64,000 nucleotides of DNA. It comes from Marinobacter sediminum (GTDB lineage: Bacteria > Pseudomonadota > Gammaproteobacteria > Pseudomonadales > Oleiphilaceae). The stretch covers positions 2,170,001 through 2,234,000 of the forward strand of contig NZ_JAGTWY010000001.1 of assembly GCF_023657445.1 (NCBI RefSeq). Reading direction: 5' to 3'. Below, piece by piece: positions 8,938 to 18,428 of this stretch (within the stretch, counting starts at the first letter, position 1; each line of letters starts with the position of its first letter). The position numbers and the translations under genes were made by a program. The notes under the pieces are model-generated. The model searched no databases. It was not told where the DNA came from and worked only from the letters and a program-made list of their open reading frames with translations.

Positions 8938-9855
8938 GCCAGATGAGTTGCGGGCATCCAGCAGCCAGACACCGGCCAGCGCCTCCAGCGCTTCTGCGAT
9001 CACCGGTTCATCCTCACGGTCCTTGCGCCAGATAAAGCTCAGGGCGCAGGGCAGCCGAACGCCGTCCACCACCACCAGGCCCCGCTCCTGGCGCTCGGCC
9101 ATCGCCAGGGCATCCCGCGCCAGACTGAGGCCGACGCCGGCACGAACCAGGTCCAGCATGCATGCTTCCTGATCAACCTGGGCGACCCCATGCGGAGTCA
9201 GCCCCCGGGGCTCCATCACATTGGCCAGCAGGCGGTTATGCACCGAGTCTGGCGGAGTCACAATCCAAGGCAGCGCGGCCAGGCTTGGCCAGCGCGTGTC
9301 GGCAACCCGGGATGACCACCCCGCAGGTGCAATCACGTGATAATCGAACAGAGCCAGCTCCCGGTGCGCCAGCTCTGACAGATCCGGGCCGGGCCCGGCT
9401 CCGGGTGGCGCCAGAAAGTACCCCACGTCCAGGGACCCATTCCTGACCTGCTCCAGAACGCTCCCACTCATGCCCTGGTGCAGCTCGGTTTCCAGTTGCG
9501 GCGCCCGGGCTACCAGCCGGTGAAGAAATGCCCCCAGACGAATGAATTCCGGATCCACAATGGTGCCGATCTTGAGGCGACCGCGAATGGTACTGTGAAG
9601 GGCGCGGGCACTCTGCTCAAACGCCGCCAGCCCAGCCAGCGCCTTCTCAGCCACCGGCAACAGACTCTGACCATCTTCAGTCAACGCCAGGCCCTGGGGC
9701 CTTCTTCGAAACAGTCTCAACCCCAGGTCATCCTGCAAATGCTTGAGCTTGAGACTGACTGCGGGTTGCGTGAGATGGAGGCGTTCAGCCGCCCGGGACA
9801 CGCTACCCTCACGGGCCACCGAGACAAACGCCCGTAATCCCTGCAGATATTGCAT
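8887..9855 (-). CDS. LysR-family transcriptional regulator
   Basis: DNA-binding regulator of 322 residues: an N-terminal winged helix-turn-helix (AREGSVSRAAERLHLTQPAVSL) and a C-terminal effector-binding domain. Start ATG 9855 is chosen because AAGGAG lies 6 bases upstream; a TTG six codons earlier has no site. It is divergent from the mmsA-like/GMC oxidoreductase pair, the classic arrangement for a LysR activator of the adjacent operon. Its 3' end overlaps the ZIP gene by 51 bases on the opposite strand, which could give antisense interference. The last 20 residues are rich in His, Gln and Ser and lie beyond the usual family end. Confidence 0.9.
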   Translation of the reverse strand: MQYLQGLRAFVSVAREGSVSRAAERLHLTQPAVSLKLKHLQDDLGLRLFRRRPQGLALTEDGQSLLPVAEKALAGLAAFEQSARALHSTIRGRLKIGTIVDPEFIRLGAFLHRLVARAPQLETELHQGMSGSVLEQVRNGSLDVGYFLAPPGAGPGPDLSELAHRELALFDYHVIAPAGWSSRVADTRWPSLAALPWIVTPPDSVHNRLLANVMEPRGLTPHGVAQVDQEACMLDLVRAGVGLSLARDALAMAERQERGLVVVDGVRLPCALSFIWRKDREDEPVIAEALEALAGVWLLDARNSSGSTQSRIQEHHDHETTE

Positions 9856-9878
9856 CACTGGCTCCTTGATCAACTGGT

Positions 9879-9912
9879 TATAAGTAATATTTATATCATG
9901 ATTTTAAAAATC
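9879..9912. promoter_or_regulatory. Candidate LysR operator region
   Basis: AT-rich stretch just upstream of the LysR start with two dyads: TATAA-N7-TTATA at 9879-9895, which fits the LysR T-N11-A rule, and GATTTT-A-AAAATC at 9900-9912. Position in the divergent promoter region supports an operator; the assignment is inference. Confidence 0.35.
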
Positions 9913-10041
9913 TCAATTGCTTTGGTAGCCGTCTGGCACTAATTTGAGTGATCAATTCTTCGCCAATGATACTTAAAACCAGTAATGCCGGTTACTATAG
10001 AGATAGAAGAAAACAACAGACCCGAGCAGGAATGAGCCAAA

Positions 10042-11553
10042 ATGAGCAACCCGACGATCCAGCATTATATTAATGGGCAAATGTCAGAAGGCACTTCTGG
10101 ACAAAACCAGAACGTTTTCAACCCGGCCACTGGCAAAGTGACGGGGCAGGTTGCTCTCGCCAATCACAACGATGTTCAGCAGGCTGTAGCCGCCGCCAAT
10201 GCCGCGTTCCCGAGCTGGGCCGACACGCCACCGATTCGCCGTGCCCGCGTCATGTTCAAGTTCCTCGAACTGCTCAATACTCACAAGGATGAGCTGGCCG
10301 AAGCCATCACCCTTGAACACGGCAAGGTCTTCACCGACGCCCAGGGCGAAGTTGCCCGCGGCATCGACATTGTGGAGTTTGCCTGCGGCATTCCCCAGCT
10401 TCTGAAGGGCGATTACACCGAGCAGGTTAGCACCGGTATCGACAACTGGACGACCCGCCAGCCCCTGGGCGTGGTGGCCGGCATCACGCCGTTCAACTTC
10501 CCGGTCATGGTGCCCATGTGGATGTTTCCGCTGGCCATTGCCGCCGGCAACACATTCATCCTCAAGCCCAGCCCCATCGACCCGAGCGCGTCCCTGATGA
10601 TCGCCGATCTGCTCAAGCAGGCCGGGCTGCCAGACGGCGTATTCAATGTGGTTCAGGGTGACAAGACCGCCGTGGAAGCACTGATCGAACACCCCGATGT
10701 GATGGCATTGAGTTTTGTTGGCTCCACGCCGATTGCCAACCGGATCTACGAAAACGGCGCCCGTCATGGCAAGCGAATCCAGGCCCTCGGCGGCGCCAAG
10801 AACCACATGGTGGTCATGCCCGATGCCGATATGGACAAGGCTGTCGACGCCCTGATCGGCGCTGCCTATGGCAGTGCGGGCGAGCGCTGCATGGCCATCA
10901 GCGTGGCGGTGCTCGTTGGCGATGTCGCGGACAGGATCGTGCCGCGTTTGGCCGAACGGGCGCACGACCTCAAGGTGAAGGACGGCATGGAGCTGGATGC
11001 CGAGATGGGGCCAATCGTCAGCGCTGCGGCACACGAGCGCATTACCGGCTACATTGAAAAAGGCGTGGCGGAAGGCGCCGAGCTGATCGTCGACGGTCGT
11101 GAATTTGATGGTGCCCGAACCGGCGACGGTTGCGGTGAAGGTTTCTGGATGGGTGGCAGCCTGTTTGACCACGTAACTCCGGAGATGACCATCTACAAGG
11201 AGGAAATCTTCGGGCCAGTGCTGGTCTGTGTCCGTGTCCCGGACGTTGCTACCGCGATCCGCCTGATCAACGACCACGAGTTTGGCAACGGCGTCAGCTG
11301 CTTCACCGAAAGCGGTAGTGTTGCACGGGAGTTTGGCCGGCGCATCCAGATCGGTATGGTTGGCATTAATGTGCCTATTCCGGTCCCGATGGCATGGCAC
11401 GGATTTGGCGGGTGGAAGCGCTCCATGTTTGGTGATACCCATGCCTATGGCGAGGAAGGAGTGCGTTTTTACACTCGCCAGAAATCCATCATGCAGCGCT
11501 GGTCCGACTCTATTGATGCCGGCGCCGAGTTTGTGATGCCAACCGCCAAGTAA
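10042..11553 (+). CDS. mmsA: CoA-acylating methylmalonate-semialdehyde dehydrogenase
   Basis: Cytosolic NAD-dependent aldehyde dehydrogenase of 503 residues, which in valine and beta-alanine or inositol breakdown converts (methyl)malonate semialdehyde with CoA to propionyl- or acetyl-CoA. Catalytic Cys283 is in [11 protein letters not shown]. The position of the usual general-base Glu is replaced by GGAKNH (250-255), a hallmark of the CoA-acylating branch, and NAD-site motif FVGSTP is at 225-230. It precedes a GMC oxidoreductase by 42 bases and is divergent from a LysR gene. The pair suggests oxidation of an alcohol to an aldehyde and then to an acyl-CoA, so the true substrate may differ from the textbook one. 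Confidence 0.87.
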   Translation: MSNPTIQHYINGQMSEGTSGQNQNVFNPATGKVTGQVALANHNDVQQAVAAANAAFPSWADTPPIRRARVMFKFLELLNTHKDELAEAITLEHGKVFTDAQGEVARGIDIVEFACGIPQLLKGDYTEQVSTGIDNWTTRQPLGVVAGITPFNFPVMVPMWMFPLAIAAGNTFILKPSPIDPSASLMIADLLKQAGLPDGVFNVVQGDKTAVEALIEHPDVMALSFVGSTPIANRIYENGARHGKRIQALGGAKNHMVVMPDADMDKAVDALIGAAYGSAGERCMAISVAVLVGDVADRIVPRLAERAHDLKVKDGMELDAEMGPIVSAAAHERITGYIEKGVAEGAELIVDGREFDGARTGDGCGEGFWMGGSLFDHVTPEMTIYKEEIFGPVLVCVRVPDVATAIRLINDHEFGNGVSCFTESGSVAREFGRRIQIGMVGINVPIPVPMAWHGFGGWKRSMFGDTHAYGEEGVRFYTRQKSIMQRWSDSIDAGAEFVMPTAK

Positions 11554-11595
11554 CGCTGGACCAGCAACGACCAAAAGAAAATCCGGAGAACAGCG

Positions 11596-13263
11596 ATGTC
11601 CGACAACAACAATGCACAGGGACAGCCTGAGTTTGACTATATCGTAGTGGGCGCAGGCTCTGCTGGCTGCCTGCTAGCCAACCGACTAAGTGCCGACCCC
11701 GCCAATCGGGTGCTGCTGATCGAAGCCGGTGGCAGGGACAACTACCACTGGATCCACATTCCGGTGGGCTACCTCTACTGCATCGACAACCCCCGGACCG
11801 ACTGGTGTTTCCGGACCGACCCGACCCCGGGCCTGAATGGCCGCACACTGATCTACCCCCGGGGCAAGACCCTGGGTGGCTGCTCCAGCATCAACGGTAT
11901 GCTCTACATCCGCGGTCAGGCCAGGGACTACAACCAATGGGCCGAGATTACCGGCGAAGATGCCTGGAACTGGGACAACTGCCTGCCGGATTTCATGCGT
12001 CACGAAGATCATTACCGGCTGGATGACGGCGGTGATGCCGATCCGGAGCACCGCAATTACCATGGCCATGGTGGCGAATGGCGCATTGAGCGTCAGCGCC
12101 TGAAATGGAAAATTCTGGAGGACTTTGCCGAGGCGTGCATTCAGGCCGGTATTCCCCGCACCCGGGATTTCAATAGAGGTGACAACGAAGGCGTGGACTA
12201 TTTCGAGGTCAACCAGCGCGCCGGCTGGCGCTGGAATACATCAAAAGCCTTCCTGCGATCCGCCGAGAAGCGTCCCAACCTGACCCTCTGGCACTCGACC
12301 CACGTTCTCGGCCTTGAGATGATGACCGGCGAGAAGCCCCGGTGTACCGGGGTCAGGGTAGAACGCCCCAGCGAGGGTGAAGTGCTCGCCCGCGCAACAC
12401 GGGAAGTCATTCTCTCTGCCGGTGCCATTGGTTCCCCCCAGTTATTGCAGCTCTCGGGTATCGGGCCATCCGATCTACTGAAGGAACATGACATTCCGGT
12501 GGTGGCCGATCTGCCGGGCGTAGGCGAGAACCTGCAGGACCACCTGCAGATTCGTTCGGTCTACAAGGTGCAGGGCGCAACCACCCTGAACACCATGGCG
12601 AACTCTCTCATTGGCAAGGCCCGTATCGGCCTGGAATACCTGCTCACCAGGTCCGGTCCCATGAGTATGGCACCATCACAGCTGTGCCTGTTCACCCGCA
12701 GCTCCGAAGAATTTGACTACGCAAATATTGAGTACCACGTTCAGCCCCTGAGCCTGGATGCCTTCGGACAACCGTTGCACAACTTCCCGGCGATCACCGC
12801 CAGCGTGTGCAACCTCAACCCAACCAGTCGCGGTACCGTGCGCATTCGCAGCAAGAACCCGAAAGACGCACCGGCGATCGCCCCCAATTACCTGAGCACC
12901 CCTGAGGACCGGAAAGTGGCCGCGGATTCGCTTCGGGTTACCCGTCGAATTTCTGAACAACAGGCCTTTGCACAATACCAGCCGGAAGAATTCAAACCCG
13001 GTTTGCAATACCAGACCGATGATGAACTCGCCAAGCTGGCCGGTGACATTGGCACCACCATTTTTCACCCCGTGGGCACCACTCGGATGGGGCGTGCCGA
13101 TGACGAGCTGGCGGTAGTGGATCCGTATCTTCGTGTGCGGGGCGTATCCGGGCTTAGGGTGGTAGATGCCGGCGTGATGCCAACCATCACCAGCGGCAAT
13201 ACCAACTCCCCGACTCTGATGATTGCGGAAAAGGCGGCCGGCTGGATTCTGACTGGCAAGTAA
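11596..13263 (+). CDS. GMC-family FAD-dependent alcohol/choline dehydrogenase-like oxidoreductase
   Basis: Flavoprotein of 555 residues. The FAD-binding motif VVGAGSAGCLLANRLS is at the N-terminus, the GMC signature PRGKTLGGCSSINGMLYIRG near residue 90, and the C-terminal catalytic region has HPVGTTRMG and NTNSPTLMIAEKAA. The closest groups are choline dehydrogenase (BetA) and medium-chain alcohol dehydrogenase (AlkJ). CGGAGA precedes ATG by 6 bases. The aldehyde dehydrogenase upstream belongs to the CoA-acylating type rather than BetB, which argues against glycine betaine synthesis and for oxidation of an alcohol substrate (inference). Confidence 0.87.
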   Translation: MSDNNNAQGQPEFDYIVVGAGSAGCLLANRLSADPANRVLLIEAGGRDNYHWIHIPVGYLYCIDNPRTDWCFRTDPTPGLNGRTLIYPRGKTLGGCSSINGMLYIRGQARDYNQWAEITGEDAWNWDNCLPDFMRHEDHYRLDDGGDADPEHRNYHGHGGEWRIERQRLKWKILEDFAEACIQAGIPRTRDFNRGDNEGVDYFEVNQRAGWRWNTSKAFLRSAEKRPNLTLWHSTHVLGLEMMTGEKPRCTGVRVERPSEGEVLARATREVILSAGAIGSPQLLQLSGIGPSDLLKEHDIPVVADLPGVGENLQDHLQIRSVYKVQGATTLNTMANSLIGKARIGLEYLLTRSGPMSMAPSQLCLFTRSSEEFDYANIEYHVQPLSLDAFGQPLHNFPAITASVCNLNPTSRGTVRIRSKNPKDAPAIAPNYLSTPEDRKVAADSLRVTRRISEQQAFAQYQPEEFKPGLQYQTDDELAKLAGDIGTTIFHPVGTTRMGRADDELAVVDPYLRVRGVSGLRVVDAGVMPTITSGNTNSPTLMIAEKAAGWILTGK

Positions 13264-13357
13264 CCCGCGTCAATTTAGTTGCAGTTCTGAGATTTTTTGA
13301 CGGCAACGGGCTGCTAAACTCTGCAGCCCGTATCTGCTGTATAAGGATGCTTCTGCA

Positions 13358-13978
13358 ATGACCTTCGCCACCTGGCTGACCGTTGTCACCATTTGTGCTC
13401 TCGGCGCCATGTCACCCGGACCTTCCCTGGCCATCGTGCTGAAGCAGACCCTGACCGGTGGACGTTGCCATGGCATGACGACCGCCATCACCCACGGCCT
13501 TGGCGTCGGCCTCTATGCATTTCTGAGCATCCTGGGTCTGGCCGCCATTATTACCGCTTCCCCGGTAGCATTCTCGGTCCTGCAATGGGGTGGTGCGCTC
13601 TATCTGGCATGGCTTGGGCTAAAAGGTTTGATGGCCAAACAGAGCGGTGATTCGGAGCTGCCCGATGCACCCACGACGGCCAGCGCAGCCCGGGACGGAT
13701 TTCTCATTGCCTTTCTCAACCCTAAAATTGCCGTCTTTTTCCTGGCCCTGTTCAGCCAGGTAGTCGGCACTGATACCAGTATGCTGGCGAAGTTCGGCTA
13801 TGCAACCACAGCCATGGTGATCGATGGCACCTGGTACCTTATAGTCGCCTGGCTCTTCTCTAATCCGAGGTGGCTGGAGCAATTGAAGCACAAAGCCATC
13901 TGGTTCGAACGAATCTTCGGGGCCTTTCTGGTGGGCCTGGCTGGCCGACTTGTGTTTGGCATCCTGAACGGCAAATAA
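13358..13978 (+). CDS. LysE/RhtB-family amino acid exporter
   Basis: Inner-membrane protein of 206 residues with about six membrane segments. It begins with the typical GAMSPGPSLAIVLKQ segment and has the conserved FLIAFLNPKIAVFFLALF motif in the middle. The family exports amino acids such as homoserine, threonine or lysine; the substrate here is unknown. AAGGATG lies upstream of ATG at loose spacing. It is monocistronic as far as seen, convergent with the Rossmann-fold gene. A second LysE-family gene lies at 32.4-33.0 kb. Confidence 0.88.
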   Translation: MTFATWLTVVTICALGAMSPGPSLAIVLKQTLTGGRCHGMTTAITHGLGVGLYAFLSILGLAAIITASPVAFSVLQWGGALYLAWLGLKGLMAKQSGDSELPDAPTTASAARDGFLIAFLNPKIAVFFLALFSQVVGTDTSMLAKFGYATTAMVIDGTWYLIVAWLFSNPRWLEQLKHKAIWFERIFGAFLVGLAGRLVFGILNGK

Positions 13979-14000
13979 ATCGTCCTGACTTACAACCTGG

Positions 14001-14672
14001 CTAGTTTGCCAGATCAACAATGTCCGGATACTCCCGAACCTGAACCACCTGCTCCGCCACTGGTTCAGTCGCCAGAGCACAGACTTCGTTGACCATGGCA
14101 GTGGCCACGGTTGCGGCCTCAATGCCCCGGTATTTCTCCAGCGGACCAATGAGTGCCAGATTAACCAGGGGCATCACCCGGATACCAAGCGCCTCGGCCG
14201 TCCGCTGCTCCGCACGTTCGCCCAGCAGAAGACTCGGGTGATAAATCGAAAGGTAGTGATAGCCCAGGCTCCGGACAGCATCTTCCAGCTCACCCTTTAC
14301 CCGGTTATAGAAAATTGTTGAGGATGACGTAGCACCGATGGCAGACATCAGAATGAAAGCACTTGCACCAGCTGCCCGGCCAAGTTCGGCTGCTTTCAGG
14401 CAATACCCGTAGTCCACCTTGCGAAACTGCTCCCTGGAACCGGCCTTTTTAATGGTGGTGCCAAGACAACATACGATCACATCAACGTCGAAAAGGCCGG
14501 CGGATGCATCCATATCATCAAAGTTGACTTCACACTGGGTCAGTTTAGGGTGCGCCATGTCAGCCTTACGCCGAACCGGCGTGACCACCGCCTCAATTTC
14601 CGACCGCTTGAGCAACCCTTCGACGACCTTGGCGCCAGTCAGCCCGGTCGCTCCCAAAACCATAACCTTCAA
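14001..14672 (-). CDS. NAD(P)-binding Rossmann-fold protein (atypical SDR / NmrA-like)
   Basis: Protein of 223 residues with an N-terminal dinucleotide-binding motif GATGLTG followed by VIVCCLGTT and SAIGATSSS...YNRVKGELE, the pattern of atypical short-chain reductases related to HTATIP2/YwnB. The start is a TTG at 14672, preceded by AGGAGG at 7 bases; the ATG at 14690 has no site and the ATG two codons inside is too far from the site. Function is unknown beyond nucleotide binding. Confidence 0.8.
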   Translation of the reverse strand: MKVMVLGATGLTGAKVVEGLLKRSEIEAVVTPVRRKADMAHPKLTQCEVNFDDMDASAGLFDVDVIVCCLGTTIKKAGSREQFRKVDYGYCLKAAELGRAAGASAFILMSAIGATSSSTIFYNRVKGELEDAVRSLGYHYLSIYHPSLLLGERAEQRTAEALGIRVMPLVNLALIGPLEKYRGIEAATVATAMVNEVCALATEPVAEQVVQVREYPDIVDLAN

Positions 14673-14898
14673 AGTTCTGCCTCCTGTCATACGATCCGAT
14701 GCCAACCATTCAGAGTTTTAACGAAGACTAACATTCCCCCGTAACTGATGCCCGCAAACGTCGGGGAAATCAGCCTTCGTTGAATAACAAAACCAGCGGG
14801 CCGCCCCGGAGCACGCTGCCATAATTCAGGTTAATGCCAACAGATATGTTGTCTATAAAACTGATATCCCCGGGCAACTTCAGACGTGACCAGCGCCG

Positions 14899-15600
14899 TT
14901 ACTTCAACACTCCGCGCAAGTAATTCAAGCCGGACAACTGGGACATCTGGCCCTGAATCCAGGCCACCCGGTCCCAGACATAGGGAGAGGGATTCATCGC
15001 ACTCAGCACCTTCGGATTGGGCAGCACCGACGCCAGTCTTGCCGCCTGAACCGGGGATAACCGTCTGGCCGGAATGCCAAAATAGAGTTGGCTGGCCGAT
15101 TCCACCCCATAGATTCCCGGGCCAAATTCGGCGATATTGAGATACACCTCAAGGATGCGTTTCTTGGGCCAGAGTGAGTCAATACCCAGAGCCAGCCCGG
15201 CCTCCAGCGCCTTGCGGACAAAGCTCCGCCCGTTCCAGAGAAAGAGGTTCTTGGCGGTCTGCTGAGTGATGGTGCTGGCACCCCGCAGGCCCTCGCCCGC
15301 CGTATACTCGGCCAGCGCCTTTCGTATGGCGCTGAAATCCACTCCCCAATGATGGGGGAAACGCTGGTCTTCACTGGCGACAACGGCCAGTGGCATCCAG
15401 GGCGAAATGTCCGACAGACCAACCCATTCCTGGTGCAACGCCTGCCCCGGCTCCGCCAATCGATAACCGAGCATGAAACTCGAGGTGGGCGGATTCACAA
15501 ACCGGAAAAGAGAGATCACGGCGAGGATCAACAGCAGAGCACCCACCAGCGACCATGCCAGTGTGTTCAGGAATTTTTGAATCAGGGATTTTCGCGCCAC
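14899..15600 (-). CDS. mtgA: Monofunctional biosynthetic peptidoglycan transglycosylase
   Basis: Inner-membrane-anchored glycosyltransferase (GT51) of 233 residues that polymerises lipid II into glycan strands. One N-terminal membrane segment (LAWSLVGALLLILAVISLF) is followed by the GT51 motifs: ASEDQRFPHHWGVD with the catalytic Glu, then ASTITQQTAKNLFLW and RKALEAGLALGIDSLWPKKRILEVYLN broken into its conserved parts. GTG start. Length and domain layout match MtgA. No transpeptidase domain is present. Confidence 0.93.
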   Translation of the reverse strand: MARKSLIQKFLNTLAWSLVGALLLILAVISLFRFVNPPTSSFMLGYRLAEPGQALHQEWVGLSDISPWMPLAVVASEDQRFPHHWGVDFSAIRKALAEYTAGEGLRGASTITQQTAKNLFLWNGRSFVRKALEAGLALGIDSLWPKKRILEVYLNIAEFGPGIYGVESASQLYFGIPARRLSPVQAARLASVLPNPKVLSAMNPSPYVWDRVAWIQGQMSQLSGLNYLRGVLK

Positions 15601-15760
15601 AGTCTCATCACCGGAGAGTTTTGACTATCATCAAAGACAGGCGGGCAGTATGTCGTGGTTTGCCCCCTGTTTGAATTACCAATCATTCAGGCTGGCCCGA
15701 TCATCGAACTACCGCAACTCGTCGTATACCGAACAGGCCTGACTTCAAAGGCACCGGATT

Positions 15761-16273
15761 ATGGTGGAGCATCTCAAGTACCCGGACGGTATCCGGCTAT
15801 TGCTGACCCCCAATCACTCTCTGAGCTGGCGTGGCAATGTCAGGATCTGGCTGTGCCTGTTAGCAATCTCGGCAGTGATTGCCGTTGGCATGTCCCTGGC
15901 CGGAGCCTGGGTGATCATCCCGTTTGCCGGACTGGAACTGGCCGCGCTTGCGACCGGATTTTACCTGACCTCAAGGGCCTGTCAGAGGCGGGAAGTGCTG
16001 ACCATTGATGACACCGACATACATCTGGAAAAGGGCCGGGCCAGGAAGCTGGCAGAATGGACCTTACCAAAACACTATGCTCGCCTGCGCCTGCATGCAC
16101 CCCGTCATCCGTTCACACCCCCCAAGCTGGAGCTGATCCACCGGGAAAACAATGTGCCACTGGGCAGCTTCCTGAACATTGAGGATACCGACACGCTCAT
16201 TCAGTTACTGGAATCCCGGGGACTGGTGATTGAACGGAAAGCGCCCGATCCGGAGATCGGGCTTTGGTTCTAG
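15761..16273 (+). CDS. DUF2244 membrane protein
   Basis: Protein of 170 residues with two adjacent membrane segments at about 27-68 and a cytoplasmic C-terminal beta-rich domain. The opening (LTPNHSLSWRG) and the AEWTLPKHYARLRL segment match DUF2244, a family of unknown function often found near cytochrome oxidase genes in other proteobacteria. Its stop codon shares a CTAG with the stop of the convergent hydrolase, a four-base tail-to-tail overlap. Ribosome site poor, so the start is moderately certain. Confidence 0.8.
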   Translation: MVEHLKYPDGIRLLLTPNHSLSWRGNVRIWLCLLAISAVIAVGMSLAGAWVIIPFAGLELAALATGFYLTSRACQRREVLTIDDTDIHLEKGRARKLAEWTLPKHYARLRLHAPRHPFTPPKLELIHRENNVPLGSFLNIEDTDTLIQLLESRGLVIERKAPDPEIGLWF

Positions 16274-17175
16274 GCGGCTGTAGCCAGGGTGTTATGGACT
16301 CGCTCCACCACGAACGGGTGCGAAAGCAACTCGTGGTGCCCCAGTCCCTCGGTCTGCAGCTTTTCCGAGCCCGGCCATTTCCGGTGGACACGGCCACTGT
16401 GACTGGCCGGGACTGACTCGTCATCGCTGTCAAACACCACCAGGCCATGGGTGGCAAGATTCGGTGCCAACTCGTCGAACGAGAACTGCCGCCAGACATC
16501 GAGCCCGAATTTCTGTTCCATCCGCCTGCGTTGCTCCGACACCATGGCCGCAGGAAGTCCCAGGGCAGCGCCGAAGCACGTTACCACTGAATCCAGATCC
16601 CGGGGCGGCGCCAGCATGACCAGGTGCTGCACCCTGACTCCGTCAACCACAACCCGCGCGGCAGCGAGGCTACCAAGGGAGTGGGTGATCATAGCTTCGA
16701 CCGGCCCCACGCTTGCAGCCACTTTATAGATTACATCCGCCATATCGTAGAGATTGGTCTGGCTTCCCTGGGCACGACCGTGAGCAGGAGCGTCAAACAC
16801 CACCACCCGGTAGCCCGCCTTGACCAGAGGTTTCACAAAGGCCCCGAACTGGATACCGCCCCCGGACCAGCCATGCACCATCATTACCACCGGGCCATCG
16901 CCCCAGCTGTATACCGGGATGACATAGGCACCGTACTGAAGCTGGGTATAGCTCGTCGCCTCATCAAGCAGGTATTCATAGGGGATCGGTAACGGGAGCC
17001 GCCGGGGTGAAAAGAACAGGTTATCGACAACCTTTCCAGCGGCGTCCGGTGACAGCCGGCGTAGCAATTTCAGAGCCATGCCCTTCGCGACAATCCGCCG
17101 GCCCTGGCGCGGAACAACCACGCTTCGGGGCAGCCGTGTCGCTGAATCTGTATGCGTTTTGAATTGAGCAGTCAT
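16270..17175 (-). CDS. Alpha/beta-fold hydrolase
   Basis: Protein of 301 residues with an alpha/beta hydrolase core: oxyanion-side motif MVHGWSGGGIQ, nucleophile elbow THSLGSLAAA (a T-H-S-L-G variant of G-x-S-x-G), and a terminal histidine region LGHHELLSHP. No signal peptide. GAGGGA 5 bases before ATG fixes the start. It is divergent from the GlxA-type regulator, with a perfect dyad between them that could serve both. Substrate unknown. Confidence 0.82.
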   Translation of the reverse strand: MTAQFKTHTDSATRLPRSVVVPRQGRRIVAKGMALKLLRRLSPDAAGKVVDNLFFSPRRLPLPIPYEYLLDEATSYTQLQYGAYVIPVYSWGDGPVVMMVHGWSGGGIQFGAFVKPLVKAGYRVVVFDAPAHGRAQGSQTNLYDMADVIYKVAASVGPVEAMITHSLGSLAAARVVVDGVRVQHLVMLAPPRDLDSVVTCFGAALGLPAAMVSEQRRRMEQKFGLDVWRQFSFDELAPNLATHGLVVFDSDDESVPASHSGRVHRKWPGSEKLQTEGLGHHELLSHPFVVERVHNTLATAA

Positions 17176-17252
17176 GACAATCCCTCGTTTTGTATCGGCG
17201 TAGCGCCATCCTTACTACCCCCTCAGGTTACGACTTGCCAATGAAGTTCCGG

Positions 17253-17270
17253 AGTGTCATATTTGACACT
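17253..17270. promoter_or_regulatory. Perfect dyad in divergent promoter region
   Basis: AGTGTCA-TATT-TGACACT, a perfect seven-base inverted repeat in the 99-base gap between the divergent hydrolase and the GlxA-type regulator. It sits 4 bases before the regulator's annotated ATG. A hexamer TTGACA on the plus strand overlaps its right arm. Likely an operator (inference), perhaps autoregulatory. Confidence 0.5.
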
Positions 17271-17274
17271 CTAG

Positions 17275-18354
17275 ATGCTGAAACGGACAACTCCCATGGT
17301 CAGGATTGCCGTTGTTGCCCTACCTTTCTGCCATGGCAGTGGCATTGTCGGAGTCATGGATTTTTTTGCCGCTGCCAATTTCTGTGACCGCGCCACACCT
17401 CGCGACGAGCCCCCGTTTGATTGCGAGATCGTTACCGTCGACGACCAGCCTGTTCACTCCTACAGTGGCATACCCATCGCGCCAACCGTGCGAAGGCAGG
17501 ATTACCGGGCCGATGTAATCATTGTAGGGTCGGCCACAGAAGCCGTGCTTGGTGACCGTCACATCGATGCAGCCATGGACCAGGCCCGCCCCCTCCATCC
17601 CTGGCTGTGCTCAGCCATCGAGCAGGGCGCTATTGTAGCCAGCGTCTGTACTGGCAGCTTTGTGCTGGCGGAAGCAGGACTGTTGACACACCATGTAGCT
17701 ACAACCCATTGGCGGGCGGCCCCCGCCTTTCAGCGACGCTATCCGGAGCTTCGGCTTGAAGCAGAGCAGTTACTGGTCGATAACGGCCAGATCATCTGTG
17801 CCGGCGGCGCCACCTCATTCATGGATCTGTGCCTTTATCTGGTTGAGCGGCTGGGCTCTCCCGCCCTCGCCGTCGCCTGCAGCAAGTTGCTGATTCTGGA
17901 TGCGCGGCGAGCCGACCAAGCGCCTTACCGCAACTTTTATGGCAGCCGAGCCCATCGGGATGAAGTAATTGAAGGCATTCAGGGGTGGCTTGAACAACAC
18001 TACGCAGATGCCATCGCGATCGATGATCTGGCCCAACGGGCACGACTGGGGCCTCGTACCTTCAAGCGCAGATTCAAGGAGGCCACGGGCGAAACGCCTC
18101 TCAGTTACCTGCAACACCTGAGAATCGAAGAAGCCAAACAAGAGCTGGAGTCGACCCGACGCCAAACCGCCCAGATTATCTGGGATATCGGTTACGAAGA
18201 CGCCAGTTCCTTCCGGCGCCTGTTCAAACGGAACGTGGGCTGCACCATGGAGGAATACCGGCGGCGCTTTAGCTACGTGACACCAGGGCGCATTACGCCG
18301 CCGGGTGCCACTGCGTCAGACTCTCTACCCGTAGCGAGTCGCGATGCTCTGTAG
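17275..18354 (+). CDS. GlxA-family transcriptional regulator (DJ-1/PfpI + AraC HTH)
   Basis: Regulator of 359 residues. The N-terminal DJ-1/PfpI-like domain (about 8-190) has the nucleophile-elbow-like segment SVCTGSFVLAEAGLLT, and a C-terminal AraC-type double helix-turn-helix (about 225-325) carries IDDLAQRARLGPRTFKRRF. In pseudomonads this class controls carnitine, glycine betaine and arginine use. The start is uncertain: ATG 17275 gives the length used here, but a dyad lies only 4 bases upstream, and ATG 17296 would leave room for it. Two catabolic-looking genes follow in the same direction and may be its targets. Confidence 0.87.
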   Translation: MLKRTTPMVRIAVVALPFCHGSGIVGVMDFFAAANFCDRATPRDEPPFDCEIVTVDDQPVHSYSGIPIAPTVRRQDYRADVIIVGSATEAVLGDRHIDAAMDQARPLHPWLCSAIEQGAIVASVCTGSFVLAEAGLLTHHVATTHWRAAPAFQRRYPELRLEAEQLLVDNGQIICAGGATSFMDLCLYLVERLGSPALAVACSKLLILDARRADQAPYRNFYGSRAHRDEVIEGIQGWLEQHYADAIAIDDLAQRARLGPRTFKRRFKEATGETPLSYLQHLRIEEAKQELESTRRQTAQIIWDIGYEDASSFRRLFKRNVGCTMEEYRRRFSYVTPGRITPPGATASDSLPVASRDAL

Positions 18355-18428
18355 CTCACCGGCGGCGCGGTTTTCCGTCAAGCCATAACCCATTGGCTCC
18401 CGCCCCGTCTCACGACTATGGTTACGGT

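Noticed and set aside
10084..11574. 496-codon open frame antisense to mmsA
   Set aside because: Composition artefact of high-GC third positions; no family resemblance, while the plus strand encodes a complete aldehyde dehydrogenase.
16270..16273. CTAG shared stop codons of two convergent genes, considered as a special signal
   Set aside because: A symmetric CTAG is the minimal tail-to-tail overlap and needs no special function.
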